A DNA stretch of 64,000 nt from Actinomyces qiguomingii. Its GTDB lineage: Bacteria; Actinomycetota; Actinomycetes; Actinomycetales; Actinomycetaceae. Of the stretch, positions 8,855-17,593 are shown piece by piece (position 1 is the first letter of the stretch; each line of letters begins with the position of its first letter). The notes under the pieces were generated by a model that had not been told where the DNA came from, searched no databases, and worked only from the letters and a program-made list of their open reading frames with translations. A program made the position numbers and the translations under genes. The DNA lies in NCBI RefSeq assembly GCF_004102025.1, contig NZ_CP025228.1:992001-1056000 (forward strand), given 5' to 3'.

Positions 8855-10429
8855 TCAACGGGCCAGGAAGAAGCGGGCAGAGGGGTTGTCCGTCTCCTCG
8901 TGGTAGGCGTAGCCGAGCCGGTCCATGTGCTCGGTCAGTTCGGCGTCGTCCGGTCCGGCCTCGAAGGCGGTCAGGATGCGCCCGTAGTCGGCGCCGTCGG
9001 TGCGATAGTGGAACAGGGTGATGTTCCAGCGGGTCCCCAGGATCTCCAGGAACCTCATCAGCGCACCCGGTGACTCGGGGAACTCGAAGCTGAACAGTCG
9101 CTCCATCAGGCCCTCGGGGGCGCGCCCACCAATCATGGAGCGCACATGCACCTTGGCGAGCTCGTCCTCGGTCAGGTCCACCACGCCGTAGCCGGCGGCC
9201 TCCAAGTCGGCGACGATCCCGCGGCGCTCCTCCCGGCCGCGGGTGAGCCGAACGCCCACAAAGATCCGGGCCGGCGCGCCCGCGGGCGCCGAGGCGGAGA
9301 CCCGGTAGTTGAACTCGGTCACCGCCCGGCCCCCAAGAATCGAGGCGAAGCGCAGGAACTCGCCCTGCACCTCCGGGATGGTCACCCCTAGGATGGCCTC
9401 GCGCTGCTCGCCGATCTCGGCGCGCTCGGAGATGTAGCGCAGCTGGTGAAAGTTCAGATTCGCCCCCGACAGCACACACGCCAGGCGCTCGCCGGACAGC
9501 TTATGCGTGGCCACGTACTGCTTCAGCCCCGCCAGGGCAACGGCGCCGCTCGGCTCCGGCACGGCGCGCAGGTCCTCGAACAGGTCGCGCACGGCGGCGG
9601 AGACCTCGTCGGAGGAGACGGTGACAACGTCGTCGAGCAGCTGTTCACACAGGCGGAAGGTCTCATCCCCGATGCGCCGCACCGCCACACCCTCGGCGAA
9701 TAGCCCGACGTGCTCCAGCGTGACCGGCTCGCCCGCGGCCAGGGCGGCGCTCAGGCAGGCGGACTCCTCATGTTCCACACCGATGACCTGCACCTGCGGC
9801 AGTAGCTGCTTGATCAGCACGGCGATGCCGGAGACCAGGCCGCCGCCTCCCACGGGCACGAAGACCCGGTCCAGGTCGGCGTCCTGCTGGATCATCTCCA
9901 ATCCGATGGTGCCCTGACCGGCGATTACGCGCGGATCGTCGAAGGGAGCGATGTAGCTCCGCCCGTCGGCCTCGGCCAGGCGTAGTGCCTCGGTTTTAGC
10001 GGCATCGAAGTTGTCGCCACTGAGCTGTACTTCGCCACCCAGGGCGCGCACGGCGTCGACCTTGATGCGAGGGGTGACGGTGGGCATGACGATCAGCGCG
10101 TGCACCCCCAGCAGGGCGGCGGAGCGCGCCACCCCCTGGGCGTGGTTGCCTGCGGAGGCGGTTACCACGCCCCGCTCGCGTGCGGCCTCGGACAGGGAGC
10201 GCATGGCGTTGTAGGCACCGCGGATTTTGAAGGAGTGGACCGCTTGCAGATCTTCCCGCTTGACCTGGACCGTGTTGCCCAGGCGGGCTGAGAGGGACGG
10301 CATGGTCTGCAGGGGGGTGTGCTCGGCGGCCTCGTAGACGGGGGCGCGCAGGATCTCCCGCAGGTAGCGGGCGCCTTCCCAGGGGGAGTCGTGGTCCGCA
10401 TGGTTTCCGTTGCTTCCGGCATCGCTCAC
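8855..10429 (-). CDS. ilvA: Biosynthetic threonine dehydratase (threonine ammonia-lyase)
   Basis: A 524-residue PLP enzyme giving 2-oxobutanoate, the first step to isoleucine. The PLP lysine is in VHSFKIRGAYN (about residue 68). The glycine-rich phosphate-binding loop is VPVGGGGLVSG. Two C-terminal ACT-like regulatory domains (residues ~340-524) make it the long allosteric form, expected to be feedback-inhibited by isoleucine. The C-terminus carries GTRWNITLFHYRTDGADYGR, typical of the second ACT-like module. Confidence 0.95.
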   Translation of the reverse strand: MSDAGSNGNHADHDSPWEGARYLREILRAPVYEAAEHTPLQTMPSLSARLGNTVQVKREDLQAVHSFKIRGAYNAMRSLSEAARERGVVTASAGNHAQGVARSAALLGVHALIVMPTVTPRIKVDAVRALGGEVQLSGDNFDAAKTEALRLAEADGRSYIAPFDDPRVIAGQGTIGLEMIQQDADLDRVFVPVGGGGLVSGIAVLIKQLLPQVQVIGVEHEESACLSAALAAGEPVTLEHVGLFAEGVAVRRIGDETFRLCEQLLDDVVTVSSDEVSAAVRDLFEDLRAVPEPSGAVALAGLKQYVATHKLSGERLACVLSGANLNFHQLRYISERAEIGEQREAILGVTIPEVQGEFLRFASILGGRAVTEFNYRVSASAPAGAPARIFVGVRLTRGREERRGIVADLEAAGYGVVDLTEDELAKVHVRSMIGGRAPEGLMERLFSFEFPESPGALMRFLEILGTRWNITLFHYRTDGADYGRILTAFEAGPDDAELTEHMDRLGYAYHEETDNPSARFFLAR

Positions 10430-10494
10430 GTTCTCAGCCTAGCCGTGGGCACTCTCCGGGTTTGCGCAGCCATCCAGCGCTAAAGCTAATAGAT

Positions 10495-10508
10495 ATGAGT
10501 AAGCTCAT
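10495..10508. promoter_or_regulatory. Short palindrome in the ilvA / FMN-reductase divergent region
   Basis: ATGAG-TAAG-CTCAT, with 5-bp arms, lies in the 164-bp region between the divergent ilvA and reductase genes. It could be an operator for either gene. This is only a pattern; no regulator is evident nearby. Confidence 0.3.
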
Positions 10509-10593
10509 TGTTGGAACCGTAGGTTGTTCGGGACTTATGGCCTAGAGTCGGGCTGCTCGATTTGCTTCCAACTGTGCTTTCAAGGAGTGCAAT

Positions 10594-11151
10594 ATGACCA
10601 AGATCGCCGTGATCACCGGTTCCGTCCGCCCGAACTCTGTTGGTGGGCCCGTGGCTCAGTGGGTCGCCGAGAAGGCCAACACCGTCGAGGGCGTCGAGGC
10701 CACCGTGGTGGACCTCGCCTCCTTCGCACTGCCGGTCTTCGCCGAGGAGCTGCCCCCGATGATGGCCCCCGCCAAGGATCCGGCCGCGGTGAAGTGGAAC
10801 GAGACCCTGGCCGCTTACGACGCCTACATCTTCGTTACCCCGGAGTACAACCACTCCGTTCCGGGCGCGCTGAAGAACGCGATCGACTTCATCACCCCCT
10901 CCGTGCTCGCCAACAAGGCGATCGGCTTGGTCGGCTACTCCTTCTCCGCCGGACACCGTCCGATCGAGGCACTGCGCCTGATCCTGGCGAACTTCACCAC
11001 CGGGGTCGTCGGAGCGCAGGTCAATTTGCACCTGGCCTCCGACTTCGAGAACCTGAGCGACTACGCCCCCGCCGCCTATCACGATGCGGAGGTCCCCGTG
11101 ATGGTCCAGGCCATCGTCGCCCAGGACCGGGCGTTGGCCGCGCTGCGCTGA
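10594..11151 (+). CDS. NADPH-dependent FMN reductase family protein
   Basis: A 185-residue flavodoxin-fold protein. The N-terminal phosphate-binding signature is ITGSVRPNSVGGPVAQWV. A later VTPEYNHSVPGALKNAIDF motif is the NAD(P)H:FMN/quinone reductase fingerprint that stacks on the isoalloxazine. It likely reduces FMN or quinones. AAGGAG lies 6 nt before the ATG. The gene is monocistronic with a strong terminator downstream. Confidence 0.9.
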   Translation: MTKIAVITGSVRPNSVGGPVAQWVAEKANTVEGVEATVVDLASFALPVFAEELPPMMAPAKDPAAVKWNETLAAYDAYIFVTPEYNHSVPGALKNAIDFITPSVLANKAIGLVGYSFSAGHRPIEALRLILANFTTGVVGAQVNLHLASDFENLSDYAPAAYHDAEVPVMVQAIVAQDRALAALR

Positions 11152-11282
11152 GACCGGCCGGGTGCGCGGCCAGGTCGCGCGCCGCACGCTTAGGCCCCTC
11201 GAGCCCAGTCGCGCCGATCGCCACTAATCGCTGCAATAGCAGTAGAAAGTGGCGACTCGCCGGTACAAGTCAATGAAGAGAT

Positions 11283-11335
11283 AGGGGCTTCCCGTGTGCG
11301 CCGCTGCCGTTGACGCACACGGGAAGCCCCTTATC
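11283..11335 (+). terminator. Bidirectional terminator between the reductase and the ABC-class ATPase
   Basis: An 18-bp perfect stem, arms 11283-11300 (AGGGGCTTCCCGTGTGCG) and 11314-11331, with a 13-nt loop. A short AT-rich tail lies on each side, so it can serve both convergent genes. The rest of the 11152-11438 gap shows nothing else. Confidence 0.85.
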
Positions 11336-11438
11336 CATTTCGAGATAATCAGTCAAACCGCTTGGTTACGCGGTTTTCTCTGAGCTCACTCGAACGTTAG
11401 CGTGCGGCGCGAGGTCGCCTGACGCCGCGCCGCACGCC

Positions 11439-14057
11439 TCAGGCCAGCTTGAGCTTGCGGTACCGGTTAACGGCGGCCGCCACATCCACCATGCGCGGAC
11501 GCACTAGGAAGGCCGGGCGGCGGTCCAGGGCGTCCAGGCCCTCATCGTCCAGCAGGGCGTCCAGGTCCTCCAAGCACTGGGCGAGCGTGGAGTCTCCGTC
11601 GAAGCGTTGCTCCAGCAGCGCCCGCAACGCATAGGCCACCGCCTCCGCCTGCCCGGACTCGACGACGCCGGCCACGTCGGAGATGTCGATGTCCTCCCGG
11701 TCCAGGATGAGGGAGTCGGTGCCCCGGGAGCGAGTGCGCACCGGGCCACGCTGGGTGCGCTGCGAGGGCAGTGGCACGCGCGGAGCCTGCATGGGGAAGT
11801 CCGCCAGCGCTGTCGTGTCCCGCGGCTGGGACGCAGCTACCTCGGCCGCGCGCTCGGTGGCGTCGTACAGGACGTAGGAATCCAACAGCAGGACCCGGTC
11901 GGCCACATCCAGGTAGTCCCCGGACCCGCCCATCACCAGCACCGTGGACACCCCGGCCTCCGCTAGCGCTCCCACCCGGTCCACAAATGGGGTGATGGGT
12001 TCCTGGTCGTCGGCCACCAGCGTGCGCATGCGGGCATCGCGGATCAGCAGGTTCGTGGCGGAGGTGTCCTCATCCAGCAGCAGCGCCGAGGTGCCGGCCT
12101 CGATCGACTCCACGATCGAGGCCGCCTGTGAGGTCGAGCCCGAGGCGTTGGTGGTGGTGAAGGCGGCCGTGTCCCGATTTCCGGGCAGGTGGGAGATGAA
12201 GGGGGTCAGGTCGACGCCGGTCACGGCCCGCCCATCGGCGGCCCGCACCTTGACGGCGTCGGGTACCGTGGCCACCAGCTCACGCCCGTCGTCAGGCACA
12301 TGCGGGTAGACACCGCGCTCGATCGCGCTGAGCAGCGTGGACTTTCCGTGGTATCCGCCGCCGACGATGAGCGTTACGCCGGAACCGATCGCGGTGCCGC
12401 GCACCTCGCCGGCGTGCGGCAGGGTCACGGTTGCGGCCAGTGAATCGGGGGCTCGCAACGCGATGGCGCCCTCCTCCATGGGGGCGTCGCTGACGCCGGA
12501 ACGGCGGGGCAGAATCGAGCCGTCGGCCAGGAAGGACACCCAACCGTTATCGAGCACGGCCTGGGTCAGGGCCCGGTGGTCCTCCAATGCGGCCACATGC
12601 GCCAGCAGACGCTTGCCCCGCTCACCGGTCAGGTCCAGGGCGGCATTGACCTCTCGGGTCAGGTCGTGGCTGAAGATGTTGGCGGCCTCACGCCCACGGA
12701 TGGAGCGTCCCCGGGCCGGCAGCGCTACCCGGGCGCGGATCTCGATGACGATCCCGGAACTCGCCGGGGCCTTGTGGTGCTCGTCGGAGGTCTGCGCTGC
12801 GGGCCCGACATCGGCGGCGGCATCAGTATCCGCGTCGGCGCCGCCGGATGCGGTTGAGGGCGCCGAGTCCTCGGCCGCGCCCTCCGCGGAGGGCGCGGCG
12901 TTGGAATCCTGTGGCTCGGAATCCGCCTCGGGATCGGCCTTGCCGGTGAGGTCGGCAGGCTCGCTTGAACCTATGGCGGCGGCGAATGCGTCCGCCGCGG
13001 AGGCGTCGGTCGCCTCGACCGTGGCGGAGTCCGCGGTGACGTCCCCGCTCTCATCGGCGTCGCCGTCGGTCTCGGTCAGTACCGTGAACAGGTCCAGGGT
13101 TGCGCCGTCCGGCTCATTGAAGGTCTGTGAGCCGTCCGCGGCCGCCGGGTCGGCGTCACCTTCGGAATCGGCCTCGGGACTGGCCGGGGAGGAGACGATC
13201 ACCGAGCAGCGCTCGAGGATCTCCTGCCCGGGGGAGGCGATCGACAGGTTGGTGCCGCGGAAGCCGCGGTGCAGCTCGCGGGTGAGGAAATCGGCCACCG
13301 CGATCCGCCGATCCCGGGTGGACAGCAGCTCCGCCTCCTGCAGCAGTTTCAGGCCTGGAAGGTCGGCCGGAGCCTCAATGCGGATACGTGTGGGCGGGGC
13401 GTAGGGATCGGGCTGGACGTAGTCGACATGCAGCATCCAGCCCTCTATGGCACGGTAGTGCCCGATCGTGTCTCGGTAGGCGCCGTAGGGGCGGTTGTCC
13501 AGCACGTGCAGGTAATCCACCAGGTCGCTGATGGTTCCCTCACGCGGACCCTTCTCATAGCGGCGGCCCTCGTGGCGGTAGTCGCGGCTGCGACCGTCGC
13601 GGCTATAGCCCTGGTCGCGGCGGTCTCGGCCATAGCCCCGGTCGTATCGCCCTTCGCGCCCGCCTTCGCGCCGGTCGCCGTAGCCCCGGTCCTCCCGGTA
13701 ACCGTACCCCGTACGGTTATCCCGGTAACCGCGGTTGCGGTCATAGCCGTGGTCGCCCCGGTTTCCCCGGTCGTAGCCGCCGCGTCGGTCGTTGAAGTCG
13801 CGGTCCCGGTCATGCCCGCGGTCCCGGTCATGCCCGCGGTTGCGGTCATAGCCGCGGCCGCCGCGGTCCGCGCGGTCGTAGCCGCCTCTGCCGTCATCGC
13901 GGTAGCCGCCGCGGTAGCCGCGGTCGTTGCGGCCGGAGCCGCGATAGTCGTCGCGGTCGCGACGCCCCCCGCGGTCGTTCCCTCGGTCATAGCGGTCGCG
14001 ACGGTTGCCGCGATCGCCGTAGCCGCGGCCGTCTGTGTAGTCACTGCGCTCAGTCAT
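11439..14057 (-). CDS. Predicted ATPase of the ABC class with RG-rich N-terminal tail
   Basis: An 872-residue protein of the ABC_ATPase family (COG3044/PF09818-like), whose function is unknown. Residues 1-173 are an extreme low-complexity Arg/Gly/Asp/Tyr tail with repeated RGYDRNRGHDRDRG-like blocks. The conserved domain begins at GTISDLVDYLHVLDNRPYGAYRD (~174). It is split by an Ala/Asp/Glu/Ser-rich insertion (~289-434), then resumes with VALPARGRSI, Walker A GGGYHGKST (~566-574), ASGSTSQAA and Walker B-like LLLDEDTSATN. RG-rich disorder suggests RNA binding or condensation, which is inference. Start ATG 14057 has only a weak CAGGG, so the start is moderately sure. Confidence 0.82.
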   Translation of the reverse strand: MTERSDYTDGRGYGDRGNRRDRYDRGNDRGGRRDRDDYRGSGRNDRGYRGGYRDDGRGGYDRADRGGRGYDRNRGHDRDRGHDRDRDFNDRRGGYDRGNRGDHGYDRNRGYRDNRTGYGYREDRGYGDRREGGREGRYDRGYGRDRRDQGYSRDGRSRDYRHEGRRYEKGPREGTISDLVDYLHVLDNRPYGAYRDTIGHYRAIEGWMLHVDYVQPDPYAPPTRIRIEAPADLPGLKLLQEAELLSTRDRRIAVADFLTRELHRGFRGTNLSIASPGQEILERCSVIVSSPASPEADSEGDADPAAADGSQTFNEPDGATLDLFTVLTETDGDADESGDVTADSATVEATDASAADAFAAAIGSSEPADLTGKADPEADSEPQDSNAAPSAEGAAEDSAPSTASGGADADTDAAADVGPAAQTSDEHHKAPASSGIVIEIRARVALPARGRSIRGREAANIFSHDLTREVNAALDLTGERGKRLLAHVAALEDHRALTQAVLDNGWVSFLADGSILPRRSGVSDAPMEEGAIALRAPDSLAATVTLPHAGEVRGTAIGSGVTLIVGGGYHGKSTLLSAIERGVYPHVPDDGRELVATVPDAVKVRAADGRAVTGVDLTPFISHLPGNRDTAAFTTTNASGSTSQAASIVESIEAGTSALLLDEDTSATNLLIRDARMRTLVADDQEPITPFVDRVGALAEAGVSTVLVMGGSGDYLDVADRVLLLDSYVLYDATERAAEVAASQPRDTTALADFPMQAPRVPLPSQRTQRGPVRTRSRGTDSLILDREDIDISDVAGVVESGQAEAVAYALRALLEQRFDGDSTLAQCLEDLDALLDDEGLDALDRRPAFLVRPRMVDVAAAVNRYRKLKLA

Positions 14058-14229
14058 GCCCTGAATATTGGCACATTTCCGGAGTGAATCCGGACGCGCC
14101 GCCCGCCGATGGCGAGTTGTGGCATGTGGTGGGTGCCGACTTACCGGCAAGCCGCCGGTGCACGTAGGGTCCTTCCATGACGATCCCCATGAACGCCCCG
14201 TCGTATCGGCCCCACGTGGTGTTTGTCGC

Positions 14230-14877
14230 ATGATCCCCGCTCTGACCGGGCTTTGCGCGACTGCGCCGACCGCCGCCTCGGGCCTGGCGCCTGCCGTCAC
14301 GGGATTCGCCACCGGAATCGGGCTCATCGTGGCCATCGGTGCACAAAACGCCTGGGTGCTGCGACAGGGTGTGCGGCGTGAGCACGTTGGGGTGGTGATC
14401 GCCATCTGCGCGCTCAGCGACCTGGTTCTCATTGCCGTGGGCACCGGCGGGATCGGTGTGGTTGCACGCCTGGCGCCGTGGGCGCTGGAGGTGCTGCGCT
14501 GGGGCGGGGTGCTGTATCTGATCGGCTTTGCGATCTCTAGCTTCCGCTCGGCGGCGCGGCCGGGTGCGCTTGAGCAGGCGCAGGCACGCCCGGCGTCCTC
14601 GGTGGCGCTGACTACGCTGGCGCTGACCTGGCTGAATCCGCACGTCTACCTTGATACCGTGCTCATGCTCGGCACGGTGACCAACGGCTTCGGGCAGGCG
14701 CGCTGGGTGGCTGCGGCCGGCGCCGGGACGGCGTCGATCCTGTGGTTCACGGCGCTGGGCCTGGGCGCGCGGGCCCTGTCCGGGCCGCTGTCCAGCCCGC
14801 GCACCTGGCGGGTGGTGGACCTGCTGGTGGGCCTGGTCATGCTGGGGGTGGCGCTGAATCTGGCGCTGGGCTTCTGA
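14230..14877 (+). CDS. LysE/ArgO family amino-acid exporter
   Basis: A 215-residue membrane protein with about six helices. The family hallmark IGLIVAIGAQNAWVLRQG sits near the N-terminus, followed by LNPHVYLDTVLMLG around residue 135. These match the LysE/ArgO lysine/arginine exporters. ATG 14230 places the hallmark at the usual distance from the start; longer upstream frames look non-coding. Export of basic amino acids is a family inference. No LysG/ArgP regulator is adjacent. Confidence 0.88.
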   Translation: MIPALTGLCATAPTAASGLAPAVTGFATGIGLIVAIGAQNAWVLRQGVRREHVGVVIAICALSDLVLIAVGTGGIGVVARLAPWALEVLRWGGVLYLIGFAISSFRSAARPGALEQAQARPASSVALTTLALTWLNPHVYLDTVLMLGTVTNGFGQARWVAAAGAGTASILWFTALGLGARALSGPLSSPRTWRVVDLLVGLVMLGVALNLALGF

Positions 14878-14932
14878 AGGAACGGCCTACTTCACCGAGA
14901 CCGGCACTAGTGACGCACCCGTACGGGTAGGC

Positions 14933-14975
14933 CGCGGGCCGGCCGGAGACCTCCAGCGCCTCCGGCCGACCCGCG
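14933..14975. terminator. Hairpin between convergent lysE-like gene and msrA
   Basis: A 16-bp inverted repeat (14933-14948 and 14960-14975, one mismatch) with an 11-nt loop. There is no T-run, so it may be a factor-assisted or structural terminator for both genes. Confidence 0.55.
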
Positions 14976-15002
14976 CCGACTATGTGCGACCGACTTGAGC
15001 GC

Positions 15003-15749
15003 TTACACCGCCTCCGGCGGCAGCACCTGCATCTGTGCGGGCACGTTGGCAATCCCCACCGGGCAGGTGATGCCGTTAGGGCCGTGGTTGCAGTAGCCGT
15101 TCGGGTTCTTGTGCAGATAGCCCTGGTGGTAGTCCTCCGCCAGGTAGAACGGCCCGCCGAACTTGTCATACAGCTCTGTGGTCGGGGCGATCGTGGTCAC
15201 GCAGGTGCCGCGCCCCAGGCGGGTCAGCTCGCCCTGGAAGGCGGTGCGGATCGCTAGCGCAGCGTTGGCCTGCGCCGACGTCGTGGTCCACACCGCCGAG
15301 CGGTACTGGGTGCCGATGTCATTGCCGTGCCGGTTCAGCTGGGTGGAGTCGTGGTTCTCCCAGAAGGTGCGCAGCAGGCTCTCCCCGCCCTGCCCGCACA
15401 CGGCCGGGTCATAAGCCACACGCACCGTCTCGGCGTGACCGGTGAAACCGGTACAAACCTCTTGGTAGGTGGCATTGGGGGTGGTGCCGCCCATGTAGCC
15501 CACGGCGGTGGACACCACGCCGGGCTGGCGCCACAGGAAGCGCTCCACACCCCAGAAGCAGCCTCCCGCCAGGTAGATGACTTGCGTACCATCTGGCCAG
15601 GGTCCGTTCAGGGGTGTGCCCAGAACTACATGCTCACCGGGATCAGGTAGGACGGTGACTTCCCGGCCGGGAAGTGTGGTGTTGCGGGAAGGATGGTGCG
15701 GCGTCGTGGTGGTAGCGGCCGACATAGCGGACTGCATAGCTGCTGTCAT
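15003..15749 (-). CDS. msrA: Peptide methionine (S)-S-oxide reductase
   Basis: A 248-residue MsrA. The catalytic cysteine is in AGGCFWGVERFL, followed by GVVSTAVGYMGG and YEEVCTGFTGHAETVRV-like sequence, all diagnostic. It repairs methionine-S-sulfoxide in oxidised proteins. The start is uncertain: ATG 15749 is used, with in-frame ATGs at 15737 and 15725 also possible. None has a clear Shine-Dalgarno. The ~70-residue leader before the domain is longer than usual. Confidence 0.92.
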   Translation of the reverse strand: MTAAMQSAMSAATTTTPHHPSRNTTLPGREVTVLPDPGEHVVLGTPLNGPWPDGTQVIYLAGGCFWGVERFLWRQPGVVSTAVGYMGGTTPNATYQEVCTGFTGHAETVRVAYDPAVCGQGGESLLRTFWENHDSTQLNRHGNDIGTQYRSAVWTTTSAQANAALAIRTAFQGELTRLGRGTCVTTIAPTTELYDKFGGPFYLAEDYHQGYLHKNPNGYCNHGPNGITCPVGIANVPAQMQVLPPEAV

Positions 15750-15921
15750 GGGCACGACGCTACTCGGGGCAGCTGGCCGCGTTAAGGGCGATCCGTGAGA
15801 GTACGCCTGGGGCGTAGGCGCCGTTAGCCCCCAGTTGTAGGGCGGGTGCGGAACAACGGATGCGGCCGCGCCCCGTTCCCGCCGCACGGACGGGAATTAG
15901 GGTGCGGTCGGCCACCTGGGA

Positions 15922-16416
15922 TCACAGCGCCTTTACGTCGAGGATCTCGGCGGTGATCTGTCTGCCGTTCGGGGCGTTGTAGCTGACCGTGTCGCCCGCG
16001 CGGTGACCCATGAGGGCTCGGCCCAGAGGGGCGTCGGGGGAGAAGACCTTCACGCCGTCGGGAACATCAGCGGTGATCTCCTGGCCTCCCAGGGCGAAGG
16101 TCTGCTCGCTTCCGGCGACCTTAGCGGAGACAATCGTGCCCGCAGTGACGGATCCGTCGAAGTCCGGGGCTCCGACCTGTGCGTTCTCCAGCATTTCGGT
16201 GATTGTGGCGATGCGCGCCTCGTTGAGCGAGGCTTCCTCCCGAGCCGCGTGGTAGCCGGCGTTCTCCCGTAGGTCGCCCTCCTGACGGGCGGCCTCGACA
16301 CGCTGAGCAATGGCCTTGCGCTCGGCGCCCTTGCGGTGTTCGAGTTCCTCGGTGAGACGGTCGTACGCCTTATGGGTGAGCCAGGTGCCCGGCTGATCGG
16401 TGGTCTCATCGGCCAT
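15922..16416 (-). CDS. greA: Transcription elongation factor GreA
   Basis: A 164-residue Gre factor that rescues backtracked RNA polymerase by stimulating transcript cleavage. The N-terminal coiled coil includes the acidic tip context EGDLRENAGYHAAREE. The C-terminal FKBP-like domain ends GRQITAEILDVKAL. AGGAG lies 7 nt before ATG. Its position next to hemolysin III, cis-prenyltransferase and phoH2 genes parallels the mycobacterial Rv1080c-Rv1095 region. Confidence 0.95.
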   Translation of the reverse strand: MADETTDQPGTWLTHKAYDRLTEELEHRKGAERKAIAQRVEAARQEGDLRENAGYHAAREEASLNEARIATITEMLENAQVGAPDFDGSVTAGTIVSAKVAGSEQTFALGGQEITADVPDGVKVFSPDAPLGRALMGHRAGDTVSYNAPNGRQITAEILDVKAL

Positions 16417-16703
16417 GGTTTCTCCTCAAAAAAGGGCCATGCAGCCCTCAGGTGCTGTTCGGGTATAAAGGACGAGTCTATACGCTCCCGCCGGATCGTG
16501 CTGCGGTAGTGACTTTGATGACTGTGTGCACGGTCCGTGTCCGCCTGATTCCGTCCCTGCAACGGGCCTCTTCACGTCGAGCCATCCCCCGCGGAGCGGC
16601 GGCGCTGCCGCCCACGTACCCGCTTACTGCTGTGAGCAACGGGGAGCGACTCCCCGGGCGCATTGGCGCCCCGGCGGGCTATGACTTGCGATCGTCTCCG
16701 GTA

Positions 16704-17411
16704 TCAGGCCGCTTTGCCCAGTACCGCCAGGTAGCAGGCCACACAGTGGCAGATCCAGGCGGCTACCGTGCAGACGTGGAAGATCTCGTGGAAGCCGAAC
16801 CAGCGGGGGAACGGGTCGGGGCGCTTGCGGGCGTAAATGATGCCGCCGACCGTGTAGACCACGCCGCCCGCCACCAGTAACCAGAAGATCGCCGGGCCGC
16901 CGGTAGTCCAGAAGTGGGGCAGGAACCACAGTGCCACCCAGCCGAGCAGGATGTACAGCAGCGTGCCCAGCCAACGCGGCGCCGTCGGCCACAGCACCGC
17001 CTGCAAAATGCCTAGCAGGGCCCCGCCCCACACGATCCCTAGGATCAGGCGCGCGGTGCCGGCGTCCAGCAGCGCGACCGACAACGGCGTGTAGGTCCCT
17101 GCAATCAGCAGGTAGATATTGGCGTGGTCGAATCGCTGCAGGACAATAGAGACGGTGCGGGGCAGGTAGCCCTTGGAGGTGTGGTACAGGCCGGAGTTGG
17201 CGAACAGCAACAGGGAGCAGACCAGGTAGGCCGCGCAGGCCCATCTCAGCGCCAAGCCCGGTGCCAGCACTGTCAGCACCATGCAGGCCGCAAGGGCCAG
17301 GGGTGCGGTGCCGGCGTGGATCCATCCGCGCAGCTTGGGCTTGACTGCACGGGCGAGGTCATTCGCGGCACTGATGGCGGCCGCGCCGCGCGACTGCATG
17401 GTTGTGCGCAT
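16704..17411 (-). CDS. Hemolysin III / PAQR family membrane protein
   Basis: A 235-residue protein with seven hydrophobic segments (residues ~35-235). It carries PAQR-type residues: an early SGLYHTSKG, then RFDHANIYLLIAGTYTP and a C-terminal FHEIFHVCTVAAWICH, which supplies conserved metal-binding His. ATG 17411 has GAGGAG 8 nt upstream; the in-frame GTG 15 nt earlier overlaps that site. Role in bacteria is unclear despite the name. It is divergent from the prenyltransferase gene across a palindromic operator-like region. Confidence 0.9.
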   Translation of the reverse strand: MRTTMQSRGAAAISAANDLARAVKPKLRGWIHAGTAPLALAACMVLTVLAPGLALRWACAAYLVCSLLLFANSGLYHTSKGYLPRTVSIVLQRFDHANIYLLIAGTYTPLSVALLDAGTARLILGIVWGGALLGILQAVLWPTAPRWLGTLLYILLGWVALWFLPHFWTTGGPAIFWLLVAGGVVYTVGGIIYARKRPDPFPRWFGFHEIFHVCTVAAWICHCVACYLAVLGKAA

Positions 17412-17442
17412 CACCGGTCTCCTCACGAGGGGTGTCCCAATA

Positions 17443-17479
17443 GAACCTACGCTACCGTAACTTACGTTCCCGTAGGTTC
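17443..17479. promoter_or_regulatory. Nested palindromic operator upstream of hemolysin III gene
   Basis: GAACCTACG (17443-17451) and CGTAGGTTC (17471-17479) form a perfect 9-bp inverted repeat. It encloses a second palindrome, CGTAA-C-TTACG. The TACG/CGTA half-sites look like a TetR-type operator. It lies 32 nt upstream of the hemolysin III start, in the 182-bp divergent region. Confidence 0.5.
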
Positions 17480-17593
17480 CCTGGGAAAGTGTGCAGAGTA
17501 ATAGGCACGCGTTACGCTCTGACCTGGGTGCGCCCGCCGACCCTGTTGCCGCGGGCGCCAGGGCAGACGGCGCATTCAGGAAAGAGCTGATTC

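Noticed and set aside
12300..14050. Long open frames on the plus strand opposite the RG-rich ATPase (Ala/Val-rich proteins)
   Set aside because: They are antisense shadows of low-complexity, high-GC codons; no ribosome sites or recognisable domains.
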